Below are positions 12,190 through 34,967 of a stretch of DNA of 64,000 nucleotides, piece by piece. The notes beneath the pieces were generated by a model. It was not told the DNA's origin and searched no databases. It worked only from the letters and a program-made list of their open reading frames with translations. Position numbers and translations under genes: made by a program. This DNA comes from Ophiodon elongatus (lineage: Eukaryota; Chordata; Actinopteri; Perciformes; Hexagrammidae). Numbering within the stretch: position 1 is the stretch's first letter; each line of letters opens with the position of its first letter. The DNA lies in the NCBI GenBank assembly GCA_016806645.1, contig JACSYO010000095.1, positions 1-64,000 of the forward strand. Direction: 5' to 3'.

Positions 12190-12933
12190 TAAATATACAT
12201 TTATTTAAAGAACAACACAACTAACTTAAACCAACAAACAAACAACCAAACAAAAAAAAGACATAGTGTCAGCCACAGGCGAGCAGCCACCTCCATGACG
12301 ATGCTGACGATGCACAGCCTGAAAGACAAAGAGACAGCAAAACAACCAACAACATGTAGTGTGATGCTATTGTTACTGTTGGCAGAACAGAGTGAACTGA
12401 ATTGTAACTTACCTTGGGATCTTTAATTACGAATGCCCCTTTAGTAACCTGACAGAGCAACAAAAAATAAATATGAAAAACTATAATTAGTAATTAGGGC
12501 AAACAATTTGGGTAAGCCCTTGAAATGTTTCAGTGGAAATTGTTTAAGGTTTGAAACTGAGAAGTAATGAATATTGCTTTTTACCATAAGATTATGTAAA
12601 AACAACAAACTAAGTTTCCAAATAACCTGTGCGCCATCTGCTGGGAAAGTTAGTTATTATCGTCACCGTTTCAATGTTGACTGGAATAAATGTGTTTAAA
12701 GAGCAATGTGGTCTCTGTTATAATGAGTTTATCAAATGATAATATGAAACTTTTTTTAGCTTGTTTGGTTGAGCTTTCATCAGCAGCACTCACATGTTTA
12801 CAATACGTATTCTCATGTATTTAGTCAAATATCTTTTGTTGTTGTTGATTTTATTAGAAATGTAACACCTTACATTTTGGTTATTCTATTGAGTGTAAAA
12901 TTCGCAGTAATGCATGTTGGGTAGCGTCTTACG
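12190..12933 (-). ncRNA. Putative divergent spliced transcript from ddx21 promoter
   Basis: Three good splice landmarks occur in order on the minus strand. A donor (ttac|gtaagacg) follows 12933. A 36-nt segment at 12413-12448 has both an acceptor (tgtcag) and a donor (aag|gtaagt). A strong acceptor (tctttgtctttcag) precedes 12318. Reverse-strand AATAAA-type signals lie near 12190-12205. The open frame is very short, so a non-coding divergent RNA is more likely than a protein. This is inference from splice consensus only. Confidence 0.3.
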
Positions 12934-13090
12934 TAAGCCCAATTACGGTTCTATCGCTTCTATTTCTACGTCTGGCTCGCGAGCAAGCTTCCTCGCGAGG
13001 AGTCGCGGCAGCCCTGCTGCGCGTTCCTTTCCATCCGCGTGCCCGTGGCTTGTAGTTGTGTCTACTGAGGGGTTCCAACAAGGAAGAGAA

Positions 13091-22082
<8,992 letters not shown>

Positions 22083-22243
22083 GTGCCAACATGTGGACTG
22101 ATGCGACCGTCGCTCATCTGGGCTGGCGAGGGTTTTATTGGCTGTGAGTGGAATCAATGGATTTCCTTTACATCAGCTTTCGGATATTCTGAAGTTTCAT
22201 ATACAGTACATTAAATGACCAATATCCCCTCTTTCAAAATAAA
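22083..22243 (+). terminator. ddx21 3' UTR with poly(A) signal
   Basis: A canonical AATAAA lies at 22238-22243, about 156 nt beyond the TGA stop, followed by a GT-containing stretch. This would give a short 3' UTR. Confidence 0.6.
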
Positions 22244-22312
22244 GTGAGAATTCCATGATATCTGATAAATTACTTTTTCCCAATTAGCATTTCCTACTGG
22301 TTTAAGATCAGA

Positions 22313-22366
22313 CTTTCTGTGCAGTTTAACACAGGAGTAGTCCCGTGTTAAACTGCACACAGAAAG
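22313..22366. repeat. Long inverted repeat just beyond ddx21
   Basis: Arms CTTTCTGTGCAGTTTAACAC (22313-22332) and GTGTTAAACTGCACACAGAAAG (22345-22366) are separated by a 12-nt loop. They match over 20 pairs, with an extra two bases in the right arm. The hairpin lies about 70 nt past the presumed poly(A) signal. Confidence 0.9.
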
Positions 22367-22369
22367 GCA

Positions 22370-23284
22370 GCCATTTTGTATGGCCTGGTCTGTGCTTTTT
22401 TGGTGACATAAGTTGAAACTTGTGAAATTATGACATTTATTAGTGCATACTTCAGTTGCTATGTTTTGAATGGCATTGGATCAAAACCATTGGGTAAAAG
22501 TTTAGCATTATATGATGACTGAAAATGAAATGAATGTAATTCATTGAGTTTTATGTAAAGTGTTACTCTTTTGTTTGTACTGGGTGTTTGGGGAACAGTG
22601 GCAGTAATCAGGCTTGAGCCTATGTCCAAAATCGAAGGTACCTCATTCTGACCTAACAACTTGAATCATGCTCCTCGTTGCATGACTACACTAGATGGTA
22701 ACTGTACCATCATGAAGGTGCACTGTGCTGCAGACAGTCACGTGGTAGGCAATGTGTTTCTGCTCTGCACCCTCAGAACAGTGAGGAACTGGGTGTTAAC
22801 CTTTAAGGTTGTCCGCCGTGTCGGGTTGCTGCCTTACCGTCAGCTGAAACGCTTCCCCAAAATATATTGGATGATTGCTTTGCAATTGCCTCTTATTTAA
22901 TAACTGTATCTGTTTCCATTCATTTGAATGAAATTGCTTATTCATTAAAAAAGGTCAACTCAGGTTGTGTTTTTTTCTTCTTAAAGGGGTGTGAAATAAG
23001 CATGTATACAAGTATAGATCTTAATGGGAATTGCTTTTGGGAGCCTGATACTTAACGTTTATCTTCAGCTGGCCTTCAAGAACATATAAGTGCAAACTGG
23101 ATCACTAACAATGGAGTGCACCAGACTGAAGAGAAACTATAAACTGCTTCACCTGACATTGTCCAATAAACACATTTCTGAACAATTAGAAGAAAAAAAA
23201 TGTTTTTTCATCCAATCAGGATGTACAATATTTTACTCATATCGAGCATGTTCATGAGAGGGCTAGTGGCTATGTAATTCCATC
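22370..23284. other. Intergenic DNA between convergent genes
   Basis: No exon or clear repeat is seen. This is the gap between the ends of ddx21 (plus strand) and the chitin synthase (minus strand). A possible alternative plus-strand AATAAA occurs near 23165. Confidence 0.4.
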
Positions 23285-24363
23285 TTTATTTTACAATACA
23301 AAGAGATTGTTCACTTATTTGATTTAATCAATTCAGTAGTTTCCCAGGGAGTTTACTAAAATCTTTGCGAGAATGTTTTATCCCTTTGTAAAGTGCATAG
23401 TTACATTTTTTTATACATTATACCATCTTGACCAAATTTAAAAAAGAAAACTAAATGACACCAGGCTTTAAAATACACGAGGTTTAACAATACAATGTTA
23501 AAAGCATTTCTTACAATATTTCATGTGCAAATGTTGCATTTAAAAAATCTTTGAAGGACCGTCAGTTTTATTGGGAGCAACACATTCAAGTATTTTAGCG
23601 TGATTTGACAAGAACTTGAACTTTACTTTGACAAATTAAAATGTTTTCCTTCCATCTACATTTAGCTTATTGTGATTAATAAAAAAACAGATTTTGTTGC
23701 AGGCACATAAGAACAAAAACAATGAACAAATTACACAGATTGTTCTGTATAATGTCTGATAAAACTGTTAAGTGTGTCCACTACAGGTATTTTCTTCCAA
23801 TCCGTTTTGTTTTCAATCTCCCTAAATGATTGTAGCCTTCAATGAGATGTGCAGTCTGTACCACATAACACCCTCCATCTAAAGACCCTCAATTTGGATA
23901 AGGACATTCATTAGTTTGAGGACCAAATACAATAAATACAAGTCTTAAGAGCAGATACATTCAAATGAAACACGTGATCATTAAAAAAAAACTACTATCT
24001 GAGATCCCATTATAGAACATGAGCTCACATCTTAACGATTCCTCATTTTATATTGTTAAACAAAGGTTATTGAATCTGTTACAATTGATTTCCCTTTTGA
24101 CACTCAAATCTCACTTGCTTGGAGGCAAAACAGCTGCTGAATAGCTGAAGATGATTTCCAGATTATTTCAAGATTAAGACATGGCCTGTCTACAAAGACT
24201 ATACTGTTCAATCCTTAACATTCGCTGTATTTAGTGATAGCTGAAGAAATTATTATTTGATTGCCAGCCCTCAGGTGTTGAGGGACCCGCTGGTTGGTTG
24301 CCACTGGTGATGCCGATGTGTGCTGGTTGCTGGGTTTCACTGGTTCCAGTTGGTTGTTATGGA
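23285..24363 (-). terminator. Presumed chitin synthase 3' UTR
   Basis: A reverse-strand AATAAA lies at 23285-23290, about 1.1 kb beyond the presumed stop at 24364-24366. No other coding frame is present. The assignment depends on the tentative last coding exon being right. Confidence 0.35.
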
Positions 24364-25252
24364 CTACAGGTCATCATTGTTAAACTCAAGTCCATTGGCT
24401 CTGGGGTTCTCCAGAGTCAAGCCATCATCATCATACTCCTATGTGACAGGAAAACACATACACACAAAAAAGAAAGATTGACATGTAAATGAAGATATCC
24501 TTTATAACTTTTATTATATTATTTTGTCTTTGGCTTTAAATGTTCATTTTTTTTCTTTGCCATGTTTGTGGCATCTAGCTTTTTTACAATCACATAAAAC
24601 ATTTAGTTAAAGATTTTTTGGAGCATTTCTGCTTTGTCAGATCGGGGCAGCTTGGAGAGAGAGGGGTGTGTGTGTGTGTGTGGGTCGGTGGGGGGTGGGG
24701 GGGTGGGGGGTGGATGGCATACAGCCCAGGCTGGAATCAAACTGGGGCCACTGCGGTAAGGACTCAGCCTTGATTCATGGTGCACGTGCTCTACTAGGTG
24801 AACTACTGGGGCGCCCCATCAGCACACATTTTGATTATTGAAAAATAGTCAAACCCTTTTGAAAAGCTGCTTTGTTTGTAAAAGATTTGAGCCTTGTAAA
24901 ACTTAATTATTACAGCCCTCCAAATTATGCTTTTTAAAATGTTACATCATTAAAAATATATCCAAAGTCAATGCAAAGTTGAAGCTATTCAAACAAATGC
25001 AGCTATCTGTGTTCATGGATTTCACCTCGACTGCATTGTTATAAGGTATGAATGTCATTGTCTGAATGAAGCCTGTTGTGTTTGGCCATCACCGACACTT
25101 GGCCATCTGTTCAACTACTTAAACTGATCACTATATTGTATAAAGTTGGGCACATGGTTGGTACTTGAGGGATTTATTGCACATATAATTCAGTATCTAT
25201 TGTGTTTTGTATTCTTGTGTCTACCTGCCCAGGAAGTGCAGGTGGAAAGTGG
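24364..25252 (-). CDS. Tentative last two chitin synthase exons
   Basis: Exon 24364-24438 is preceded by an acceptor (acatag) and reads EYDDDGLTLENPRANGLEFN plus NDDL and a TAG stop, a plausible cytoplasmic tail. It needs a joining exon of length 1 mod 3. A 28-nt segment at 25225-25252 with an acceptor (tgtcag) and donor (gtagac) fits the phase and would add SHFPPALPGQ. The tail exon is moderately convincing; the 28-nt exon is a guess. The tail could instead belong to another transcript. Confidence 0.4.
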
Positions 25253-28200
25253 CTGACATTACACCAGTGGAATGTACCAAAGTAGATTTAGTCATTAGTT
25301 AGATATTGTACTTTCAAGTCAACCAGGCTCAAGTTATAAAATACAATCTTTATGTCGTGACCCTTTGGGTAGGGCCTGATTCCCCAGGTTGGAGACAACG
25401 CAACACAATTATGAAATTGTATATTAAGTTGTTAAAACTCTCGTTGGGATTAATTATGATTCAATCTTTCCATTGAGTTTCTTAAAGTTAGTAAAACAGC
25501 ACCCCTTGGATTGCAATGTGTGGTAATTGTTAATGAGCTTGTGTGGTGACAGATGACATTGTCTGCCGGCAGAAACTAACGTAGGAGAAGTTGACGTCCC
25601 TTAATTAGGAACTTCACGCCATTGGGAAACTGAGTGAGCATCAAGACAAAAAAGTGAAGGGAAGCTCACTGCCTGTGACCTCTTTCACCCCAATTAAAGT
25701 CTAGAAAGTTAGCAAGTTCGTTTAAATTAAACAGACTGGGTAGTTAGCAAGTTTTCCATTATAAATATGTGACTCTCTGGACACGTTGGAGAACAGCGGT
25801 CTTCTTGAGTCAGACACGTGCTCTTCCTGCTCGCGCTGGCCTGACGACCAGTCGCTGTCTGCATGGACATAACTTTACTGTTGTCACAGTTTAAAAATGT
25901 CTCAGCATATCGCTCGTAATGTGGTTTAGCTGCTTGTGTGCCGTCATGGTCAAGGCTACTGAAGTAAGTCCCCTAGTTGGCTGCGTGATGTTGTGACTGT
26001 TTGTAGCCTTTGCGGACGTCTGGTAGTTGCTTAATGGATTCGTATCATTCTCCCTTTCCTTTTAGGCTGTGCTAATGAGTAATGAGCTTTAATAACCCAT
26101 TGCTGAGGAATACTGCATTTATATGGAGCCAGCTGTTATGCGTTGGTGGGGGTCCTGTGTGGAATCTCGTGCAGCTCAATTCATTTTGTAGTTGGCACAA
26201 TACCAGAATTAACCAATTTATGAAATTTAAATGCTGTAAAAGTCTATTATTATTCCCTTGTTAGTTAAGACTGATTTGCCCTTTATTTGCAACTATATTA
26301 AAAGCTCTGCAGTTCACCCTATACAGGTGTTTTCCAGATATAACATGCGTTACTAATGCATATCATACATACATGTTGTCATAACACCATCTTCCCTCTG
26401 TAAAAACTGAGAATGTGGTTTAGTGTGGTGTGTAATAATGCATGGGCAGTGTTTCCTGCAGGATTTTGTGAGACTGTGTTGGGCGGGTCTCGGACCAACT
26501 ATGGGGTTTCGGACCCCCAGAAGAAAACTTTTTACATTATAAAGTTAAATGCATCAGTCTTGTGAACTTTGAAAGCAAAATGAAGAGGCTAATGTTATAT
26601 TTATTATTAGCTCCACCGTTACCAGCTGCAACTTTAAAGTGATGAACACATTAATGGATCAATATAATTATATATATTATTCTGAAATGGGCCATTATGC
26701 ATAATAAGTACTTTTACTTTTGGTACTTTAAATATATTTTGATAATAATACTTTTTTTTTTACTTTTACTTAATTAAAATTTGAATGCAGGACTTTTACG
26801 CCCATCACTCACCAGTCTCACGGAACAAATCAGTTCCATTTTATGTATCAATCCACGGTATTAATATGTGGACTATTTCTAACTGGGGTCCAGGCCGTGG
26901 CCTGTGGCCCACATGCGATTCTAGGGGTACCCAATATATAACTATTACATACCACCACCCCATATGTTTGGCTCTCCAAAAGACAAACAGTTGATATGTA
27001 ACAATATACATAAGAATACTCATTTAATGTTAACCTGCATTCTCTCCATGAATAACATTTTCTTAATTCATTCTTAATTCATTTTCCATCTCAGTGGATA
27101 AATGTGGTGGGAAAAATGTACTGCGAGTTCATAATTATTCATGAGACTGTCAATCAAATGTATTTAGCCTACTTATTCATTGAAGGTGACAGAACACCGT
27201 TCCAGATCATTACGGCCCAAGGTAACCCCTGATTTTACTTAAGTAAAAGATCTCAGTACTTCTTTCACCACTATGCTCTAGTAGGCTAAATGATCTAACC
27301 ATAAACACATTGGCAGTATAGATACGATGAATGGTGATGACACAGCAAAAAAGTCACAACCCAAAAACTTGTAAATGAGACATGGTCCGTGTTTGTTTTG
27401 TCGACACCGCTACAGACAATGCCCTGAGGATCGTCTGTCCAGGTTGACGGTAGCGTTGCCTCCCGCAGTCAGAGACGGTACAGTAAGCACTAAGTCCACG
27501 TCCCTGGGACGTGGTGAGGGGAGCTGTAAAGCTCACGGCTGGAGACACGAGCCACGAGCCACTTTCCCTCCTTCCCACCCGTTGAGAAGTGTTCAAATAT
27601 TTTTCGGTTCGTTAGACTGTGGCGGGCCGTCGCGTTCTAATATGTTTGAGCGTTGTTACTTACATCGCCTTTCGGTTTGTAGTCTTTCTCTGTGCTGCGA
27701 TAGGAGACCACATGGATCAGAGTGTAGACTCTGCAAACAGAGAGGCACAAAGATCAAACACAAGTAGAAAGTATTGGAAAATTTATATTAGGAAATTGAT
27801 GTACAATAGTTCCAAGAAAAAAACGGAGTAATTCTAATTTTCCATAAATGCCGGTATCTACAAAATACAAATGTTCCTGCTCATCGTGCGGGAAACTATC
27901 TAATACCAGTAATAGCTTTGGCATTTCTTTGCCATATAATCAAACCTCCAGTATCTGAAAGTTAGAACGTTGTCCTGCTTAGTTTTCAGGCTCAGTCTGT
28001 GAGTTAGCTGTGAGGCTGTCAAATACAAGTCTGATATTACAGCTGCAAAAAAGTAAAAACTGAATATGAATGAAAATGCAGTGGGTGTGCGGCACATACA
28101 GAAGTTTGGTTGTGTGTGTGTTTGTATACCTGTGATATAACATGGCCAGAAACTGGATAAGGAGAAGAATAGCAAACGAAAACAGGAACATCAAACTGAG

Positions 28201-30634
28201 AGGCTCCACCTATCAACACAAAATGACATGAATGGTGATTACTTTCAGCAGGAGTTACAGCGGTACTGACACACATTCCACAAGATGCCACAGTCCTCCT
28301 TTAACTATCTCTGTCTGTCTCTCCCAACCTTGAGGGGTTCTCCAGATTCAGTTCCGTTCGGATAGTATTTAGGGATCTTGATGCTGATGACATCATTTCC
28401 AATGGCCTGCAGGAAGAAGGTTGCAACCACCCACAGCACGTTGATGATGAAATACAGGAACACAGCCTTTGGGGAGGAAGGAGAATCTCATGATACTCTT
28501 AAGTCTTCATACCAATTACTAATAACATGTCAAATTTAGTAAGTATGTGCTTACGACCATTTATACCCTTAGATGCCATTGGAATTATTTGTATCCTAAA
28601 ACTTTTAAATCTAAATACTTCAGACCTGTTTCATAGTGATAAACAGAAACACGTATCAATTTGAATCATGTTAATACCACTAAGTCATTTAATACTAATT
28701 GCATTTTGACTCAACTTGACAGCATACTTTCCAAGCAATTGATCTTAAAAGCCTTCAGAAAATGAACAGTAGCAAGACAATCCAGACGTTAAAATTACTA
28801 GTATAAAGCTGACTTCAGTAAGTGTTTGAACTATAAATAATTAACTTATTGCTCCTTATGCAAATAATCGTCAGAAAGCTTGGGATAAATCATAACAATT
28901 AATCATAGCAGTGTTACATAACACATCATAGTAATTAAGTCTATTACTTCAGACATCTTTGATTGGAATATTTGCATTGGAGCGCGTGAAGTGGCTGATA
29001 CATGACAGATCGGTATCAGAGTTTCTATTGTCCCAAAGCTAACGTAGGTGGGAGCAATGGACACATTATGTTTGTTTTATGGGTGAAAATGGTCCCCATC
29101 TGTAGATATGCACTTTTGAAATGATACAGCACAATTGTATAATTCATAGGAAATTATTTCATGGACCCCCTGGCAGAGTGACACGAACCCCTTGGGCCCC
29201 CAGACCCCACTTTGAGAATCACTGGAATAAACAACCCGTGTTGAACGTGTCTCCCCAACCATTTCTCAAAGCCATCTGCTTTTGTTTTTTGCAAAGCATT
29301 ACTGCTGCAAGTTGTTGCTCCACATGAGTTTCCATTTTGTTATATCTGCTTCCTCATGAAATCACATGAGGTGGTGTATTGCTCCCTCTGGCATGGTAGT
29401 CGTAACAATATCCTGTAGTGTGTGTGATGGGTCATGATTTTCAAATCTTGTAATGTTTGCATGGTTAAGATTAGAGAGAAGAACATCTGTGAAGTTTCTC
29501 ATTATCTCTGTGAATCAACCCGATATCAAAATTGGTTATGATTTTAAAACCTGTGTAGTCTGAGCCCAGCATAAAGTTAGCAAATTCTAATTAGAGCATG
29601 AGATAAATCAGCAGTGGCGCTCCAAGTATCATCGTTACATATGCTGTAGTTTGTCCACGAGACCAGAATTCATGGCACAAACAAAAAAAAGTGACATATT
29701 TGCATGAACAATTAAAGATAGCTGACCTTGTTGCGTAGTGACTTTAGTTCTCTGGTGACTTCCTCCAGATGTGCTTTAGTGTCAACAATAGGCTTCAAGT
29801 AGCGTTCAAGTAACTTGTTCCAGAAGTCTTGCTCACCCTAAAGACACACAAATACACACACAAATGTTTTTTGAGGATTTATTTGAATTGAGGCAAAAAC
29901 TATTGTTATAGCAACACATTTTCTTGATTACCCACTTTACCCATAAGTTACTATTTGTTTATCTTAAACGTTTAAAGATTTAGATCTCTCCAGCCGACAC
30001 GGACATGCTAGCTATTGTACAGTATTTGCTTCCCACAGAGCCAGGAGCTGAATCAGCATCTTACCTCATCAAGTTTTTTTACTTGCGGGGCGGTGAGTGT
30101 TTTCTTGATTGCTGCGGTTACTCTTTTCTCTAATTTCTCCATTTGACTGGTTCTAAGGATACGCCGAGACTGTGAAATACAGAAAGTCAATTAGTGATTC
30201 AGTGATAATCAATAATTCATCTTCTCCTCCTTTTGTTTTTTTAAAGTTGACATTTTTGTCATTATTATGCAGTTCGAGATTGCGACAATATAGAAGTCCT
30301 GAAATAGAAGCATTGTAATGTGATATAATACAATTATACATTGTAATTCATTTTTCATGTGTGATTATTGTTATTATTATTATTACATGCTCTTCCAGGG
30401 CATATTCTAACTCCTCCAGCTGGCTTTCTGACAGAACATCTTCTGGCCCCACTTCACTTAGCTGTCCATTAAGAGTGTCTGTTAACATTAAGACCAACTC
30501 CTCACACACGTCATCCTCATTTTTGTTACGGAGTGTGTATCTGTGGACAAAGAAATGCACAAAACAAAACTGTAATTATACAGTTGCAATTGCACAGTTT
30601 TTGCTGATACAACAGTATGTGCAAACATGCATAG

Positions 30635-30699
<65 letters not shown>

Positions 30700-33600
30700 A
30701 TACAATTTATGCTTGTACACTATATATAGTATACAGCATACACACATGAATATACAATGAATATTATACAGTGTTTCAATATCAATTGAAACTTTGTATA
30801 CAAGTTTCAAATGTGTCCATGAGCTTGTTTAATGATCATGTGATAACATAAGTAATAACAAATACAGACACAACACAAAATACAATAGTGATAGCCCTGT
30901 GATAAAGAACATACAAGAACTTTACATTTCTCTCCTTAATGTTAATTATTTACCTTATTTGTTCCTCTAGATTTCTCTTCATGTTGGCATAAGTCAGCTT
31001 CTTCAAAAATTCTGCTTTCACCGGCATTACCCAGTCTACACAAACATGCACACACACCAATAATGTCATTATAGTATGCTATACATACTTTGTTTTGCGT
31101 AGTGAATTGTATGATTTACAATACATAATATTCAGTACAAATACACTGTTAAAGTGCTTCTCACCGCTGACAGGAAGCTCTGTTTCCACTAGGTCATCAG
31201 CCTCCTCAAAGTCGTTGTTGTATGCACTTTGGAATAAGCTTTTTTTGGTAATACTCTCATCACTGCACACAGGCACACACACATTTTTTGAGAATGTTGA
31301 GTATGGATTTCACATATCAAGTGTGTAATTGTCTTTGTCCTTTTACTAGTCAGCAGTATGTAGAGGTGAGTTTGTATGCATGAACGTGTTTATAATCTCA
31401 TGAGTCAGTTTGGCCAAATGACAGCTGATTAACTTCACGCAGTAAAGGTTGCTGATGGCTGATTGAATAGATTATTGATAAACAGTAGAGAAGAAAGAAA
31501 AGACAAATAAATACCTGCTATTGGAAGCAGTGTCATTGACGTTTGCGGCCATCCCATTCTGTTTGTCAGTTAGAGGTTTCTTAACCTTTTCTGTGTTTGT
31601 ATCAACTTTGGTTTCAACTGCTTGTAGAAGTATTGACTCCTGGTTGGTAATGGGAAGGGGATGGGCTTGCTGTTCAGTCTGGCCTGTGATCTGTCGAATC
31701 ATCAGATTCTCTGTTTCTTGTGTTATCTGTAAAGCAACAGGATCACATTAATGAATTTGTCCATGTATTTATCCCCTGGAAGTCTTGCCAGTGGCTGTTT
31801 GGCAACAGTACCTGTAACTTCATGTCCCAGCAGCAAAGTCTACAGTTTCTGTCACACAGCATGTTATGGTCTTTCTTCACGTCTCCTTCTCCCCTGATGG
31901 ACAAACGGAATGATGGACAGTGAGAAAAGACATACTCTCATTTGTATACAGACAGTGAGTGATTTATTAAGAATGCAGATCGGCATTAAATAACTCCACT
32001 TATCTGTATTATGGATATGAGAATCATTATTATAGGCCAACAATAGCCTGCTTCCACTATGACCCAAACTGGATAAGCAGCGACAAATTAGTGGATGGCT
32101 GGATGGATTTCATCATATTAAATTATATTCTCATTATATACCCTTAACCCACCTTTTTGTTTGATTTAGTTGGTTTGCTATATATTTCAGTTACTGGACT
32201 TTAGATATTATATGTCTTGCTTTTTAAATTTGATATTTTCCTTTGATTGCACAAGTCAAGGTTAAATATCTTTTACGTAAACCCATATTTCCTTTTTTCC
32301 TGTTTCCTGTTTTTCATATTCCTGTGTACTTCTGTATTAGCTTATTAATACCATACAAACGGAGGTTGATTGATTAAATTATTTCTGTATCAAATACATT
32401 TTTAGTATGTTGATAATCAGGGAGAATTCTTCCCCCTTTTGAAATACTACTTTGTCTCCAACAGTTTTTACTGGTTTTGCTCTTCCTAATGCTAGTTTTT
32501 AATTCCCCCTGAAAGTTATCTTTACTGTCACAACTAACACCATTAGTGATACAATCAGAAGTCAGGTAATCAACTACTAGATTGGCTTTACATCAATGGA
32601 TGATTAGATTTGTAAGTTAGGGGGATTGCTGGTTGCTTCTCTTTGCTTAATATCATTGTAAATTAAGAATTAAGTTATTGGAAGATAACTATTATATAAC
32701 TATTAGAAGATTGGTACATTACTTGTTGGATTCCCTTGTGCCCCATGTAACAATGTGCATGTTAACCAGTGAGTAGATGGTCAGCAGGAGGTATCCACTG
32801 GGGATACAGATGAAATACATCAGACCGTAAATGATCATTCCTGGAAGAGAAAATTACATAACATAACTGAACATAAAGCTCATAACATAAACACACATAA
32901 CATGAAACTGTAACAGGATATAACATGCAATTGTAACAGGATATAACATAACACTGTTAAAATCATAGTGAATGATGATTAAAATAAAATAATATAACCA
33001 TACCCCATTCCTCTGGGTGTAGTATTGCTGTCACTGAATACATGATTGTCATTGAAACCAAAAACAAGCCAGTGGGGGTTATGAAGGTGCCCTGAATCAC
33101 CATGTCACCTAAAAGCAGAATGAGGTGTGTGTGAATTTAAGGGTCTTAAATAATTTACTAAATCATAATTTGAAAAAAAGTGACGAATGGAAATATGAGG
33201 TCACAAAGAGTTTTTACCCACCAATGATGGAAAATAAGGATGCAGTCATGAGGAACGCATACATAATACTCATAATGGCAGCAATGGTGATCTGGTTATT
33301 GGCTTTGGCTACAAAACAGACGATGATGTAGAACACAGGAGGAATGCTTGCGATGATGATGGAATATGTACCAGCGATTTTGAAGACAAATTGGAAAGCA
33401 CCTGAAAAAGACAGAGAGAAAGATGGACTTTGATGAAGTTATCAATACAAAAAGATTACTAATACAGATCTTCAGGGATAAGTGTGTATCCTTGTAGTCA
33501 CCATTATAGTTTTTCTATACTACAGTCTGTTTTGATATAGGCCAAGTACATGGGTGTTTTATAAAAACTGGATACAGTCTTCCAAGATGCTGGCCCATTC

Positions 33601-34875
33601 ATTCCAATGAAAATGACGGTCAAACTGTAACCAAAAATAACTGGCACAGTAAATAAAATCTGATCATAAATTTAAGACCCAAATCTTACAATGTTACTGC
33701 TCCCACGATTCAGATTACAAACCAACTAATCAGAATGACAAGAAATGACACACAATACACTAGTAAGCTAGCGTAACTCGTAACTGGTTGTAAGGCTGGG
33801 CAATATTTCAAAAATATAGCGACATTGTCTTAGATTTTGAATATTGTAATATAGCAATAGTGTTTCCTTGTTTTAAAGGCAGTATTTACCTTTCAGTCAT
33901 TATATCCACATTTCTGGTGATCATTTATAAAAAATATTTTGTGAAAGCACCAGTAGTCAACTCTACAATATTGTCATAATATCAAGGTATTTGGTGAAGC
34001 ATATTGGAATATTTGATTTCCTCCATATCGCCCAGCCCTAACTTGTTGTCTATGAAGAACTACACTTAGAAAGCATAACACCAATAACATATTATTTTTT
34101 AGTCTTTAAGTTCACATTAAATGCAGAAAGACTCTGACCTAATTGATGCATTCAGCACTAACTGACTCATAAAAAAGTATGATAAGGGTAAAGAAATGGA
34201 GATGAGAGATGCAGGGACAAAGTGGTAGAAGAGAAGAAAAGGTTTGTTCCACTGCAGTCATTTGACAACCCCCAAAAGGAAGCGCTTGTAGCGTATTAAA
34301 CTAGACCTGAACCAACCTGCTATCATGAGAGTCACAGAGGCTGGACCAAGGATAGAAGAACCAACAGTGAACATCTGGTAGAAGATGTAAAGCCTGGAGA
34401 TGGACGAGTTTCTCTTCACTGTCTCCGAACCACTGTGATTTAAGTCACAACAACAGAAAATGTAAGATTGATACAATGCACATGTCATAGAGTCATAGTA
34501 AACAGCTGATTGAAGATCTATCGCCTGTAAAAGAGACTCGGAAACATGGGAACTAAATATAATCAAATCATAGCACTTTAATTCAGATGCTTTTCTAAAT
34601 CAGTTAAGTGAGAAAGTACCATGCTAAGGATGTAAATTCCACTTTTAATATCGATTATAATCATAATAGAAATAATAATAATTAACCCTAACCTGTGCAG
34701 AAGGTCTAGTGTATTAGCCAGTGTAGATGGTCCCCATCGTCTCCTCTGGTTATAAAACTCTTTAAACTCTTGTGGCGAGTTGGTGTATGCATCTGATGCA
34801 GCATTGTATTCGACACGCCACCCTTGTTGCAGTAACAAAGTACACAACCAACGATCCTCCCCTAGAAACATACAT

Positions 34876-34967
<92 letters not shown>

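Noticed and set aside
12914..13090. Upstream in-frame ATG extending ddx21 by 59 codons
   Set aside because: The extension has no resemblance to DDX21 and is CpG-rich 5' UTR; MPTK matches the family start.
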